The translations under genes were made by a program, and so were the position numbers. Below, in pieces: positions 28,246 to 39,332 of a stretch of DNA of 64,000 nt. Position 1 is the first letter of the stretch. The number at the start of each line of letters is the position of its first letter. Below the pieces are notes generated by a model. That model was not told the origin of the DNA, made no database searches, and worked only from the letters and a program-made list of their open reading frames with translations. Source of the stretch: Anas platyrhynchos (lineage: Eukaryota > Chordata > Aves > Anseriformes > Anatidae); NCBI RefSeq assembly GCF_047663525.1, contig NC_092589.1:83674001-83738000 (forward strand). The letters are read 5' to 3'.

Positions 28246-29066
28246 AAAATCACAGAATCATCTAGGTTGGAAGAGACCTCCAAGATCACCTACTCCAACC
28301 TCTGACCTAACACTAACAAGCCCTCCACTAAACCATATCACTAAGCTCTACATCTAAACGTCTTTTAAAGACCTCCAGGGATGGTGACTCCACCACTTCC
28401 CTGGGCAGCCCATTCCAATGCCTAACAACCCTTTCAGTACAGAAGTTTTTCACAATATCTAACCAAAACCTCCCCTGGCACAACTTTAGCCCATTCCCCC
28501 TCATCCTGTCAGCAGGCACATGGGAGAATAGACCAACCCCCACCTCACTACAGCCTCCTTTGAGGTATCTGTAGAGAGCAATATGGTCGCCCCTGAGCCT
28601 TCTCTTTTCCAGGCTAAACAACCCCAGCTCCCTCAGCCGCTCCTCGTAGGACTTGTTCTCCAGGCCCCTCACCAGCTTCGTCGCCCTTCTCTGGACCCGC
28701 TTAAGCACCTCGATGTCCTTCTTGTAGCGAGGGGCACAAAACTGAACACAGTACTCGAGGTGCGGCCTCACCAGAGCCGAGTACAGGGGGACAATCACTT
28801 CCCTAGACCTGCTGGCCATACTGCTTCTTATGCAAGCCAGGATGTTGTTGGCCTTCTTGGCCACCTGAGCACACTGCTGGCTCATATTCAGCCGACTATC
28901 AAGCAATACTCCCAGGTCCTTCTCTGCCAGGCAGCTTTCTAGCCACTCATCTCCCAGCCTGTAGCTCTGCTTGGGGTTGTGCAGCAGCAGAGGAGCCCCT
29001 CCAGCTACCAGTCCCACAGCTCCTTGCCCAGGCACAGGGAGCACAGCCCTTCCACAGCACAACTTC
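28246..29066 (-). mobile_element. CR1 LINE fragment with open ORF2 C-terminus
   Basis: The + strand begins with the reversed CR1 3' end (AATCACAGAATCATCTAGG, then TTGGAAGAGACC). The minus strand holds an uninterrupted frame from 29,062 to 28,328. About residues 34-244 of it match the reverse transcriptase C-terminal part of CR1 ORF2: [69 protein letters not shown] and a final [16 protein letters not shown]. The first ~30 residues are less typical. The catalytic FADD part and the endonuclease are missing because of 5' truncation, so it cannot move by itself. Open frame and low divergence point to a fairly recent insertion. Confidence 0.95.
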
Positions 29067-30339
29067 CCGATTTTCTCTAAGCAACCCTAGATTTCTCATG
29101 CACATTCCCACTGTCTCCGGACAATTTCCACCTTCCCAGCTGGTAAGTTGGTCCTCAGCTTCTTGTTGTGTCCTTATCAATGATGGAACACAAAAAGCAA
29201 TGTGACTGTCCAAGACTTGTTTTGGAGAATTAGAAAGCATGCATACTTTGTTAACAGCACTGGGTGTGTGGGGGATAATTCCACCAAACATGTACACCTA
29301 AGCAAGACAAGGAGTACTTATTTACATGTATGGTGCGTTGATATACATATTCATGCAGTTCACAAGAAAGGATGGGATTTATGTTAATAGTTTCTCAGAC
29401 CTAATTATCATATTTTCCCCCCTACTATCACAGGCACAGTAACCTCTGATGGTTGCACTTTGGGGCCTTTCTGATGAAGGCTTGTAGTTTTCTTCATCTA
29501 CTTCTCGCCTTTGCATTTTGCACATGCTCATAGTTTAACTGCTTCAGCAGCTTTGGTCTTTCATAAACTCAGCTAACTTACCTGTTTAAGTTCTACGTTG
29601 GCACTGTGTTCTTTCTTCAGCCTGGATTTTGTGGATAGAGCTGAGTTTTCTTATCATGCAAGGCCGATACAATTGAGCAATTTCAGCAATCCCTGCAGGG
29701 ATTGTTACTTATTTTGTGTTTTATACTCGTTGTTTCCATGTCTCCAATGCTCAGGTGTCCAGCTGCACATCAAGAACATCCCTGGCTCCCAAGGGCAGTT
29801 CCCAGGCCGCAGGCCGACCTCCTGGCCTGGACCTCAGCCTGGCAGACGTTGCTCCTGTCAGCGTGGAGCAGCCATCTCATTTCAGCATTTTCTCACAACA
29901 GTCAGGTGAACTCTGTGTGCTGCCATCAGGGGTGCACAAAAGGTGGCTGGCTATAAATGCCCTGAGCATCGTGCCTGTGTCCACTCCAGCTGTTGGTACT
30001 CGAGTGCTCGAGGTCCCATTGCTGGAAGGCAAGAGGCAGAGGTGTTGCAGGAAGCACACACAAAGCCCTTCTTGTTTCATGCGAGCCATCGAGGTCCTCT
30101 GGTAATGTTATCAAATATATGTACGTATATGTACCTCATCTGTCCTACGTGTAGTCTTGTGAAGTGTATCCTATCATCAGCATATTTGCCATTCTAATAG
30201 CAATGTTTGTAATCCATACTAAGAATATTTACTGCTACAGTACTAGAGGCAACTTGGTTGAACCTAGAAAGCTAGTGTATATTTGCTGACAGAATATTTT
30301 CTTCCTGGTTCTATCTGTAGTAGTCCTGCTGGTGGCACG
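29067..30339. other. Intergenic DNA, no supported gene
   Basis: No gene seen. A GCTATAAATGCC box at about 29,949-29,960 stands some 550 bases before the broken RING sequence and might belong to its promoter or to an LTR, but nothing else supports this. Frames at 29,598-30,105 look random. Confidence 0.4.
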
Positions 30340-30780
30340 CAAGGCATTGAGGTCCAGCCAGTGAGATGTGAGGCATTGGGTTCCTGCCGACGACCCGCTG
30401 GTGAGGTGCTGAGGACAGAAGACTGCTGATAACCTCCTGGCACCAAGGCAGTCTCCCACAGGAGAAGACCATCTCTACACCAGGACAGCTGCAGTCACCA
30501 TGAACCAGCCACAGCAGTAGCAGCCAGAAGAGGCCCCTGGACATGAGACATGCCCCATCTGCCTGGGCCAGCTGTCCAGTGCAGCTCGAGTGGACCCCTG
30601 AAGGCACTCCTTCTGCTTGGAGTGCATCCAGCCCTGGGCTGCAGAGAGACCTGCCCACTGTGCCACAGGTGCCTCAGGTGCCTCAGGCCCCATGCCTGAG
30701 CAGGGCCTCACCTGGGGAATGGCTGGGGGTGGCAGCCTCAATTACCCCAGGAATAAATTGATTTTTCCACCCTGCAAAGC
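30340..30780 (+). pseudogene. Broken RING-finger (C3HC4) retrogene-like sequence
   Basis: From an ATG at 30,500 the + strand encodes a RING finger in pieces. CPICLGQL at 30,551-30,574 is the first zinc pair. RHSFCLECIQPW at 30,602-30,637 supplies the histidine and middle cysteines. CPLCHR at 30,652-30,669 is the last pair. Spacing fits a C3HC4 RING of the Topors-like E3 ubiquitin ligase kind, which is multicopy in birds as far as I know. Three lesions are seen. A TAG stands at codon 7 (30,518). A TGA at 30,599 stands where the third zinc-binding cysteine is expected, one base away from TGC. A -1 or +2 shift falls between CIQPW and CPLC. An AATAAA at 30,752-30,757 follows. Seen: the motifs and lesions. 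Inferred: a dead copy of a retroposed or ERV-borne RING gene. Ends are approximate. Confidence 0.65.
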
Positions 30781-33700
30781 CTCTACCTGCACTTATTCCT
30801 GCATCGGTCAGCAGGGGGGGCTGAACTCAGCCCTCTATCCTATTCTGTTCTGCCTCTCCTGTTCTGTTCGATGAAATAGGGAGAGGAAAAGATTTTAAAA
30901 TTCTTTCTTAGTTGTCCTGATTCAATGAACCAAGATGAATAAAACCCAATAAAAATTGATTTGCTTTCCCCAAACAACAGGGCTTATGTGATTGTTATGG
31001 ATGGCTGATCTTTCTGAGGTACCCATTAACTCACTGACCAACATTGACCATAATTGACAGAGGATTATCAGCTCCTGCTAAATTCCTGCCAATTTTCCTG
31101 CAATTTCCAGTCAAAGGGAAGAGACTGCAGCAGTAATTCCCTGAAGAATATACAAGTGATAGTCAGCCTTTTCAACTTGCAATGCAGTCATCAGTCGGTC
31201 AACCAGCACAAACACACTTCCAAACCTGCCACAGCACCTTGCATCCTTCACATAAAGCAGCAGATCCTTTTGGGAACTGGGGTTGTCTGCCACGAAGGGG
31301 TGGACATATGGGCCTTATCAACAGCTATCCCTGATAGCTATACTTCTATTACAGTCAAAATAAATAGAAATAGGAAATGAATAATTACAGATAACAAATA
31401 ACTGAACTAAATAATTACAGTAATTTGTCATAAACAGTCAGATTCACAATCTGTGTACAATATAGTTCAAACAGTACTACTTTCTCTGATTCCTCTTCAT
31501 ATCTAAGTTTTACCAAACATATGAATGAGCATTTATGGGGAAAGAAAAAAGACAAAGAAAAAAAAAAAAAAAGCACTATGGGAGGCTTTCTAACATTTCA
31601 AATTGATTTCTTGTGTTTTAATAGTCACTATTGACCCTTCCTGGGGGAACAATTTCCTCGTGCTGACAGAGCTAGCCTTCTATAGAGTAGCCATCCTATT
31701 CGATATGGTTCATTAACAGAGCTAAAAGTCAGCTTTTATGTTCATCATTTCAGAAATATCCATACTTGTAAATCACTTGCTATTTCAGACGAAAAGATCA
31801 TGTCTGGAAGTGAAATGAGCACCTTGACCCATAAGAATCTGTCACTACTCCATTCTGTTTCAGGCAAAATGTGTATTTTTAAAACAGATTTCTTCAGAGA
31901 AACAACCATTATCAAGAAAAAAAAATGGTTAGGGTCAATATTTTTTCTGCAAAGTTACATTACAAGTACTTTATCTGCTTTTAATCTTTTTATACCATAC
32001 TTCACTGTCTGCTTTGTAGTGTAGTCAGGTATGAGCTTATGGATCTTGGAGGCCATAAAATAAAAAGTAGTGTCATGAAGATAAAATGCAGTTCAAGAGA
32101 CCACAGCAGATGCTCACATGCATTTAATGCCAGCACACAACCACTCCCAGGAGTTCTTATTTTAGTTCTTGACACACTTCCACTCCCACATATTTTCTCC
32201 CAAAGTGCTGTCAAGAAATGTGGTGCATTAGAGGATGCTAATCCTTCTTTCCCTTGTTTTCAGCATCCCAGATTGAAAATACTATAAAAGACGTCAGACC
32301 TCTTGGCCAAAGGGAAAGTTGCTTAAGAAATTGGTGATCAAGTTCATAATGAACAAAAGAAATAGTTTGTTCACCCCTCCTTTCTCAGTAATCTTGTTGC
32401 AGCTAGAAAAATGGAAATTTAGTGTTATGCCAAAAGGAAAAGTAGGATTGGAAGTTGACAGATGAGAGAATTCATGGCTAGGGCTCTGTGGTACACAGTG
32501 GACAAGGAGGAGAGGGGTGTTGGAGAGCTGGAAGTACCAACAATGTGAGTAGGAATGGGCCGGAGAACTCCAGGGTAGAGCCCTTGTGCTCTTCAGGGGG
32601 AAGACAGCAGTGCCAAGAAGGGGAAAACAAGGGAATTGGAGTGGGACAATAAGCAAGGGTTCTGCAGTGTGGGGCTAGGAGTGCCAGTGAGGCTGGGGTA
32701 AGAGGTGCAGTGGAAGATCACAGCACACATCAGGACATAGACTCATACACACAACTCCATAGTCTCCCTTTTGAGGCTGCCAGGCCTTCCTCCTCCCTCC
32801 CGGCTCATTATTCCCCCACCTCACATTTTCTTTTTCATACTGGAAGCAGAGATGAAAACAGACTGCACAAGGAGGGGACCACTAATGGAAAATAAAGTGC
32901 ACCACAAAAACGTGATGGAAAAACACCTTGCAGAAAGAATGTGAATAGGCTAAAAGTGAGATTAAAATTTTGTTTCCCCAGGCAAAAGCTTTGGACTATA
33001 CCAGATAACTCCCTTTGTGTGAAAAAAAAATAAAAAAAATAAAAAATACAAATACAAATACAAATAAATAGATAAATAAAAGATGCATTTCACCTCAAAT
33101 GTTAACATTTAAGCTGAGGTTATTAGTAGAGTGGATTTTACCATACTATGGTTTTCTATGTTTATATATACTTGACAAAAACATGATTGCTTGTGTTTTT
33201 GATCTGTATTTTAAAATGTATGGAAATTCTATTTTACAAGCCTAAAGTTTCATTTCATGTGCTGGACCCTTTAAAAAGTTGTCAAAACCTTTCTGTGCGA
33301 TCAAGTGAGACTTGATCCCAACAGCTGAGGTCCTTAGGTAAGCTTAAAATACATTTATTTTTATATAATTGGCCAGAGCGTGCAAAGTACTTACAGCATA
33401 ACACCTCAGACAGAGAGGTAAGGGTATTTTTGTGAATGGAGTGAAGGCATTAAAAATATGCAAGAGTTGGTAAGCATAGCAACGTTAAATTTCTGTCCTC
33501 CTTTTTGTAGTTTTTCACAATGAATTTGCTCTACAAAATGAAAGAAGTAGTCTGCTTTCACAAGAGTATGCCCTTGAAGTTCCCCCAAAATATCCTGTAG
33601 TGCCCCAGTTTTAGTGCAATGCTGGTTACCATAAAGGCAAGTGAGGATTGTTTTACCTCACTGAGATCAAGGATGATTCATTTTTTTCTTCATGCATTTT

Positions 33701-36473
33701 ATTTTGGAGAAAGCATCAAACCAAGACTACTTTGGTTACATATGGCCTGTAAGTGCATGGTCTATAAATGCTTATAAAGGTTTTGTCTATTTTCAAAGAG
33801 AGTATTCTGCATTATTCCATCATTAACTTCCTTTTCCAAATGCTGGAAGTCATTTAAAAGTGAGGTGGGAGTGCCCTCTTGTGTTTACAGTAGAATGATC
33901 TTAATGGTTGTGCCACTCAAAAATCACAAAGCGTGGAAAATTTCCCCAAACTCAAACCAAGTTACTGCAGACCCCAGCCTGTGGGAGCTCCAAGTGGCGA
34001 GGCAGCAGGAGAGGGATGCACTGACCTGGACCTGCAGACTCCTAGGTGAAGAGACGTGTAATTTCTTAGTCTGTTGCTGCCTACAACCAGTCTCGTAGGC
34101 TGGATAAGGCCTTCTAATTCTTAGACACTGCTAATATAAAACGTATTCATTAAGCTAAAGTGATCTTGTTTTACATCTTACATGCAAGAGACAAACCCTA
34201 CAATCAAGCTGTGCCACAAACTCCCACTGCAGCCTGGAAACTACTTAAATATGCCAATAAACTGCAAGATCTTAAAGAGGAATTAAGCAAATCAATCAAC
34301 ATTTCCTTCAGTGAGATCCACTCCTCTCTTCACATCTACTTACGCGGAGTAAGTGCACACTTGAGTAACCCAAATATGTCTCATTCTTCAGGAGAAAGAA
34401 AAAATGAAAGAAATGTGACAAAACAGTTGTTATAAATGCTGTGTTGGTACAATGAACTAGCATCACTTCAAATAGATTACCTGATACTTCAGATAGCACA
34501 AAACAGTACTGATGAGCTTCCTTCTTCAATGTTGCTTAGAAAGTTTCTGCCTCATTCTTGTAACATAGAGTGCCATCATCAAGGGATATTTTTAGTTCTA
34601 GTGATACAACTTCCAGCACACTGTGCTAGCTGCTGAAACTATCTTTGCTTTTCCATTGCTTTAGAGGAGCAAGGGATTACTCCACAGTTCCTACTGAATT
34701 CAGCAGAGAGGCTGTATCCCACCAAGTCCATGGCTCAGTAACTGTTGTACCACCTGGCCCTTTAGCCAACAGGTCAATAAAAAGCTGCTGCTGGACTCTT
34801 TTCCACGTGGGCACAATGTCAGGAGTTGCCAGATGGGCTAAGTGGGATGTCCACAGCTAGAAGTGGTTACATCAAGACAGGACCCCTTAAGACTCCCAGC
34901 AGAAGACCTTGGATTGTATCTCCCGTGGATGGTCTAGGAGGAGATGGAGATGAATATGTCCAGTTCCTGCAGGAATATTCATACGAATTATAGCAAGAGT
35001 TAATGGTTTGCACTGTGCATGCAGCTACCAGCATCACACACCAGCCTCTCCACCTACCCACCTGGCGTCCTGACCTCCCTACCATGTGCACTGGGCTGCT
35101 CGCCTCTCCCAACACCTGGCAGTGCCCAAACCTTTTTATATCTTGCACAATACCCCAAACTTCCATCTAAGTCCCTATACATGGTGCTGCTCCAGATGAG
35201 ATTATGTGTTGCAGACTGAGAGGTTCTGGGAGGGTCAAACCCATAGCACACCCCTTGAGCTTCACACCACACCTTCTCTGCTTGGCCCTGAGCTTAGAAA
35301 CATTACACACTGATTACCTCTAGTAGAGCAAATGCTTCTTGTCACATGAACTGTGTAAATAAATCTCATCTGCTATTCGCTGTGTATTCTAGGATAACAT
35401 GTTCTTTGAGCTGACAAGGAGTGGCAGCGTTGTCCCATGCTTACTCTACAGAGCATACGTAAAACTGAGGGCCAGAAAGAGGATGGCCTGCCTTTATATC
35501 TACTGTTAAGGGTGCAAGAGAGAGCAGGGAACTCCTGAAATGCCCAGGACTTTCCTCCTGTTGTCCTGAGAGACTGGGTGACCTCCTCTGAGCCCAGGGG
35601 ATTATCCAGCAGAGCACAGCCAGGCCAAGCAGGTTAGAGAATAGCAGTGCCTTCAGCAGGAGGCCCCTTGTTTGAGTGCTTTCAGCAAAATAGAAGGACT
35701 CGGTCCCCATCAGTGTCAGGAGCCCAGCTACCAGCTCCAGTCACAAGGGATTCTTGACAGTACGAAACTGCAATGCTGTGAGTATTTTGGAGGGATGGAA
35801 GGTGAGGTTTCACATCATATTTAAAGCTGCCTATGTATTAGCTGCTGTCAAGGGAGATCATTCTGCACAAATCTTCCCTTGCCAAGGGTGTGTGCTCCCA
35901 CCACTTCCCTTCTGTTAAATCTAGTGGTTAGGCGGTCACAGTATGAGTCAGTACAGGTGGCTGAGGTGTTAGAAAACTAAAGCTGGAAAAAAAAAAAAAA
36001 AGAAGAAAAAAAAAGTTTTCTATTGTAACAAGTAGTTGCTTGTAGCAGCATGATGATTATCCTGTAGCTGTGACAGGGAAGGAGGGAAGAACAAGGTCAC
36101 CTCTTTCAGCAGCAGCATATAAGGTCTCCTCATCCGTAAAATCTGTAAAATAAAGCACATCTATAAGTGCTGCTTGATGTGTGCTGCTTGATGTCTCCCT
36201 GTACGTGAAGAACTGAGTCACTAAGTGCAAAATACACTCACAAAGCCGGCCAATGTGCTACCCCATCCTGGAGAACTTGCTATTTTTAAGACCAAGACAA
36301 CATGGAAACATAATTTTACCATAAAATAAAGATCTGAGGAATACCTGTGTGTACATAAATTTCACACAGGGAAAGATTTTTGCACTGCTGTAAGTGAAGC
36401 CTTAACGCAAAAGTAAATGTACTAAAATTAATACATTAGCACTGCAGATAATGCTGTTATTTTTTGTACTTGA
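30781..36473. other. Intergenic DNA, no supported gene
   Basis: Mixed composition. It contains A-runs (31,558-31,572; 35,989-36,001), an AAATA/AAATAC-type repeat at about 33,021-33,080, and two AATAAA-bearing patches (34,772-34,790 and 35,358-35,372) whose surroundings look LTR-like, but I cannot assign them. The minus frame 35,441-35,710 has one hydrophobic stretch and no known homologue that I recognise. Confidence 0.45.
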
Positions 36474-36705
36474 TTTAGAATATCCTGAGTTGGAAGGGAC
36501 CCACAAGGACCATTGAGTTCAGCTTCACACAGGACCACCCAAAAAATCAGACTCTGTGTCTGAGAGCATTGTCCAAGTACTTCTTGAACTCTGGCAGGCT
36601 CAGTGCTGTGACCACTGCCCTGGGCAGCCTATCCCAGTGCCCGACCACCCTCTGGGTGCAGCACCTTTCCCTAACACCCAGTCTGACCATCCCCCATCAC
36701 AGCTT
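36474..36705 (-). mobile_element. CR1 3' fragment, old
   Basis: The + strand reads TTAGAATATCCTGAGTTGGA, AGGGACCCACAAGGACCATTG, and later CTGGGCAGCCTATCCCAGTG and ACCACCCTCTGGGTGCAG. These are the reversed 3' parts of a CR1 subfamily distinct from the copies at 17,114 and 28,246. No coding frame remains. Confidence 0.85.
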
Positions 36706-38599
36706 TACGTTTCCTACATCTTTACTCTTTTTTTCATTTTATTTTTTGTGTGTGTGTGTTTTAATATACGTGCTATGAGTAAAATAATATGTATGCACAT
36801 TTTACTTTGTTACTTTATCAGATGAAACATTCCAGATGATTAAAGAAGTTTCCAAGAAATTTCCACTTCAAAGAGAGTGCCTATTTCTTACCCAGAGATC
36901 TGTACTTATCATATCCAGATTCAACTCCAGATGCTGGAATGCAGTCTTACAACCTTTACTTTGCTACAACAGTTCACATGATCCTTAGTTTGAGAAATGG
37001 CAAATTGAATATGTGATTTTTTTTTTCCTGATTTTGTACACTGTGATTATAGGATATTTTAATTGTAAGCAAGACTTTGAAAAGTGGAAAACTTAAAAAC
37101 AGTTTTGATTTAAAAAAACTCAAGTAGCTCAGCAGGCTTGTCTTCTCAGAGGTAGCTTCTTGTTAAGGAACGTGAAGATATATTTAGTGTTTAAATGTAA
37201 GCTTGACTCTCAATTTGTCAAGGCTGTATGACAGAAAAGATTTGTTTTTCCCCTATTCACTGTTAATGAATGAAGTGACTGAAAATATTAATTAATAGTT
37301 GAGCCCTAGAACTATGAGAAGAATATTAGATAGCAGGTTGCTTTTCCCCCTTCTTTCTGCAGTATTTCCACGTCAGTGCTTTCCTCTCATCTGTTTGTCT
37401 CATCTCTTAAGGGGGGCCAAAAACCAATAAGATAAGCAGCAGCAGCTACACAGCAGTTAAATGAAGCCCATTATCTTTTAGTAATATGCAGTTTATGCAG
37501 AATTACATGAAGAGAGATTTGAACAGTGAGAAAAAGATGATGTTCCCAAGTAGTAACAAAGACTCAGACTAAAATTTCCCTAAAGTATTTTTGGGCATAA
37601 TGAAATGTTTTTGTAGCTCAAGATAATGAACACTTCTGTTAAACAACAAGGTAGTTAAAATCATTATTCCTGGAGACAGCACATAGTCTTATCTTGGCAA
37701 ACAGGGAAAAAAAAAAAAAAAAGGCTAATTAAAATTATTAGTATTAATTAGTCTGGCTCTCTTAATGCACCAAATTTATTGCTTCTTTTAAATAACTACC
37801 TGTGTAGGGGAGGTTGTTGTTGTTATATAAATCTTAGTTATGCTTTACTGTTAATTTTAGCCACATATAAACTGATTAGATTATGAGAATAAAACAAATG
37901 TGTCTGTATGAGCAATCGTTGCACATTTGGAATCTTTTCATCTTTTTATATTTAGAATCTTTTTAGAATCTTTGCAGAAGCAACAAAAAATAAATATCTA
38001 CCATACCACAGCTGTACTCAAATCCAGAAAGGGGAGCTGCCTAAAAGTGGAGACGCTTGTTAAAAACAAAACTAAAAGGCACATCTATGAACATTAGATC
38101 CTCATGAGTGATATGAGGACAAACCGAGAACACTATCTTGAAAGCAGAAAATCACCACTTGAAAAAGGCTGAAAGGAAGGCCACATAAATACATGCCAGT
38201 ATAAGGGCCTAACAAAACTAAATGACATATCCCTTTTCCATTTCAGGAGGCACAGAAAGCCTGTTCAGAGAATATTAGGCCAGGCAATTGCATTAATTTT
38301 TTGTTTCTGTGTTCAGTACTGAAGATCTGGGTGAGTTTCTCACACCCCATCACTTAGGAGGCATTCATCACAGAAGTTGCTTCAAACTTTTAGAAGGCAC
38401 TGCAGTTTCAACAGGATCCAACGGCATTGTAGAGGAGCCCAGATGACACATTTGAACTAATTGTGGTGTGTCCCCTCACCTAAAATTGCTTTATTACTAA
38501 AGATCCCGCAGCTATGACAGACAGTTCTGTGGAAATGTCAGCTCCATTCATGGTAATAGCCAAAAAAAAAAAAAAAAAAAAAAAAAAAAACAAATTTAG
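36706..38599. other. Intergenic DNA, AT-rich
   Basis: No gene seen. A TG repeat lies at 36,747-36,760, an A-run at about 37,707-37,722 and a 29-base A-run at 38,562-38,590. The block 37,240-37,900 is AT-rich and repeat-free with several TAATTA cores. Confidence 0.5.
38562..38590. repeat. Poly(A) tract, 29 bases
   Basis: A pure A-run directly before the old LINE fragment. It could be the tail of another retroposon or simple-repeat growth. Confidence 0.95.
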
Positions 38600-39332
38600 T
38601 AACTGCTAGAGGAATAAAGTAGAGAATATCATCATGCCACTGTGTAACCTCATATTGAGCCTGCTTCTTGAATGCACTTTGGGACCACCATCTCAAAAAG
38701 AAATAAGTAATTTAGAAAAGAGCAATGAGAATAAGGTCAAAGGTAGGAATTGATTCCTTTATAAGGAATGATAAAGCAAATGAGGTTTCTTCAGGCTGGG
38801 GAAGAATGTGTGTTTTTGTGTGTGTGTGTTTGTATGGGATGGTGGTGGTGATGTTCTTACGGTGTTTTATAAGATCACTAATAACAGAGGATGGTGGCTG
38901 CACAGGGATAAATTGCCCAGGGCTGCTTCTAAAACTGTGCCATCAGCTAACAGACTGCAGGTACAAAGCAAACTACATTTTCCCATAACACTACTTAAGC
39001 TGTGGTACTCCTTGCCATTGAGATTGTGGAGGCTACATTTTTATAAAAACACCAGGGAAGCCTTGACAAGTTTATGGGTGGTAAACTAATTGAGGATTGT
39101 TAGATTCGCATGCACACAAAGAAAATAACCCCCCTCTAGGAGGTGCCTGGGTTTGATTTTCCTAGAAGCTGGGCAAACATTCAGGGAAGGAGCCCTGCGT
39201 GCTTGTTCTGTCCCTATCCCCCTCCCTAGGTATTTACTTTTGGCTACGTTCAGGGACAGGATACTGGGGGGTGGACCTCTGGCCTGGCCCTGTACAGCTG
39301 TTCTAATGTCTTTATGATCTCAGCTATCATAA
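38600..39332 (+). mobile_element. Ancient L3/CR1-like LINE, 3' end kept
   Basis: The 3' end at about 39,258-39,325 reads GGATACTGGGGGGTGGACC, CTGGCCTGGCCCTGTACAG, then CTGTTCTAATGTCTTTATGA. This matches the general form of the amniote L3/CR1 tail (GATACTGGGCTAGATGGACC, CAGTATGGC, TTCTTATGTTCTTATG). Upstream, at 38,990-39,090, pieces translate to a WYSLPLRLWRLHFYKN-like stretch, the usual end of L3 ORF2. A TG microsatellite at 38,808-38,830 lies inside. Old, frame-broken copy; the left end is approximate. Confidence 0.7.

Noticed and set aside
34645-35400. Possible old LTR with AATAAA at 34,772 and 35,358
   Set aside because: No clear TATA, TG...CA ends or known block order; left unassigned.
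35441-35710. 89-codon minus frame with a hydrophobic stretch
   Set aside because: No recognisable homologue, no signal peptide of standard form, and repeat-like surroundings.
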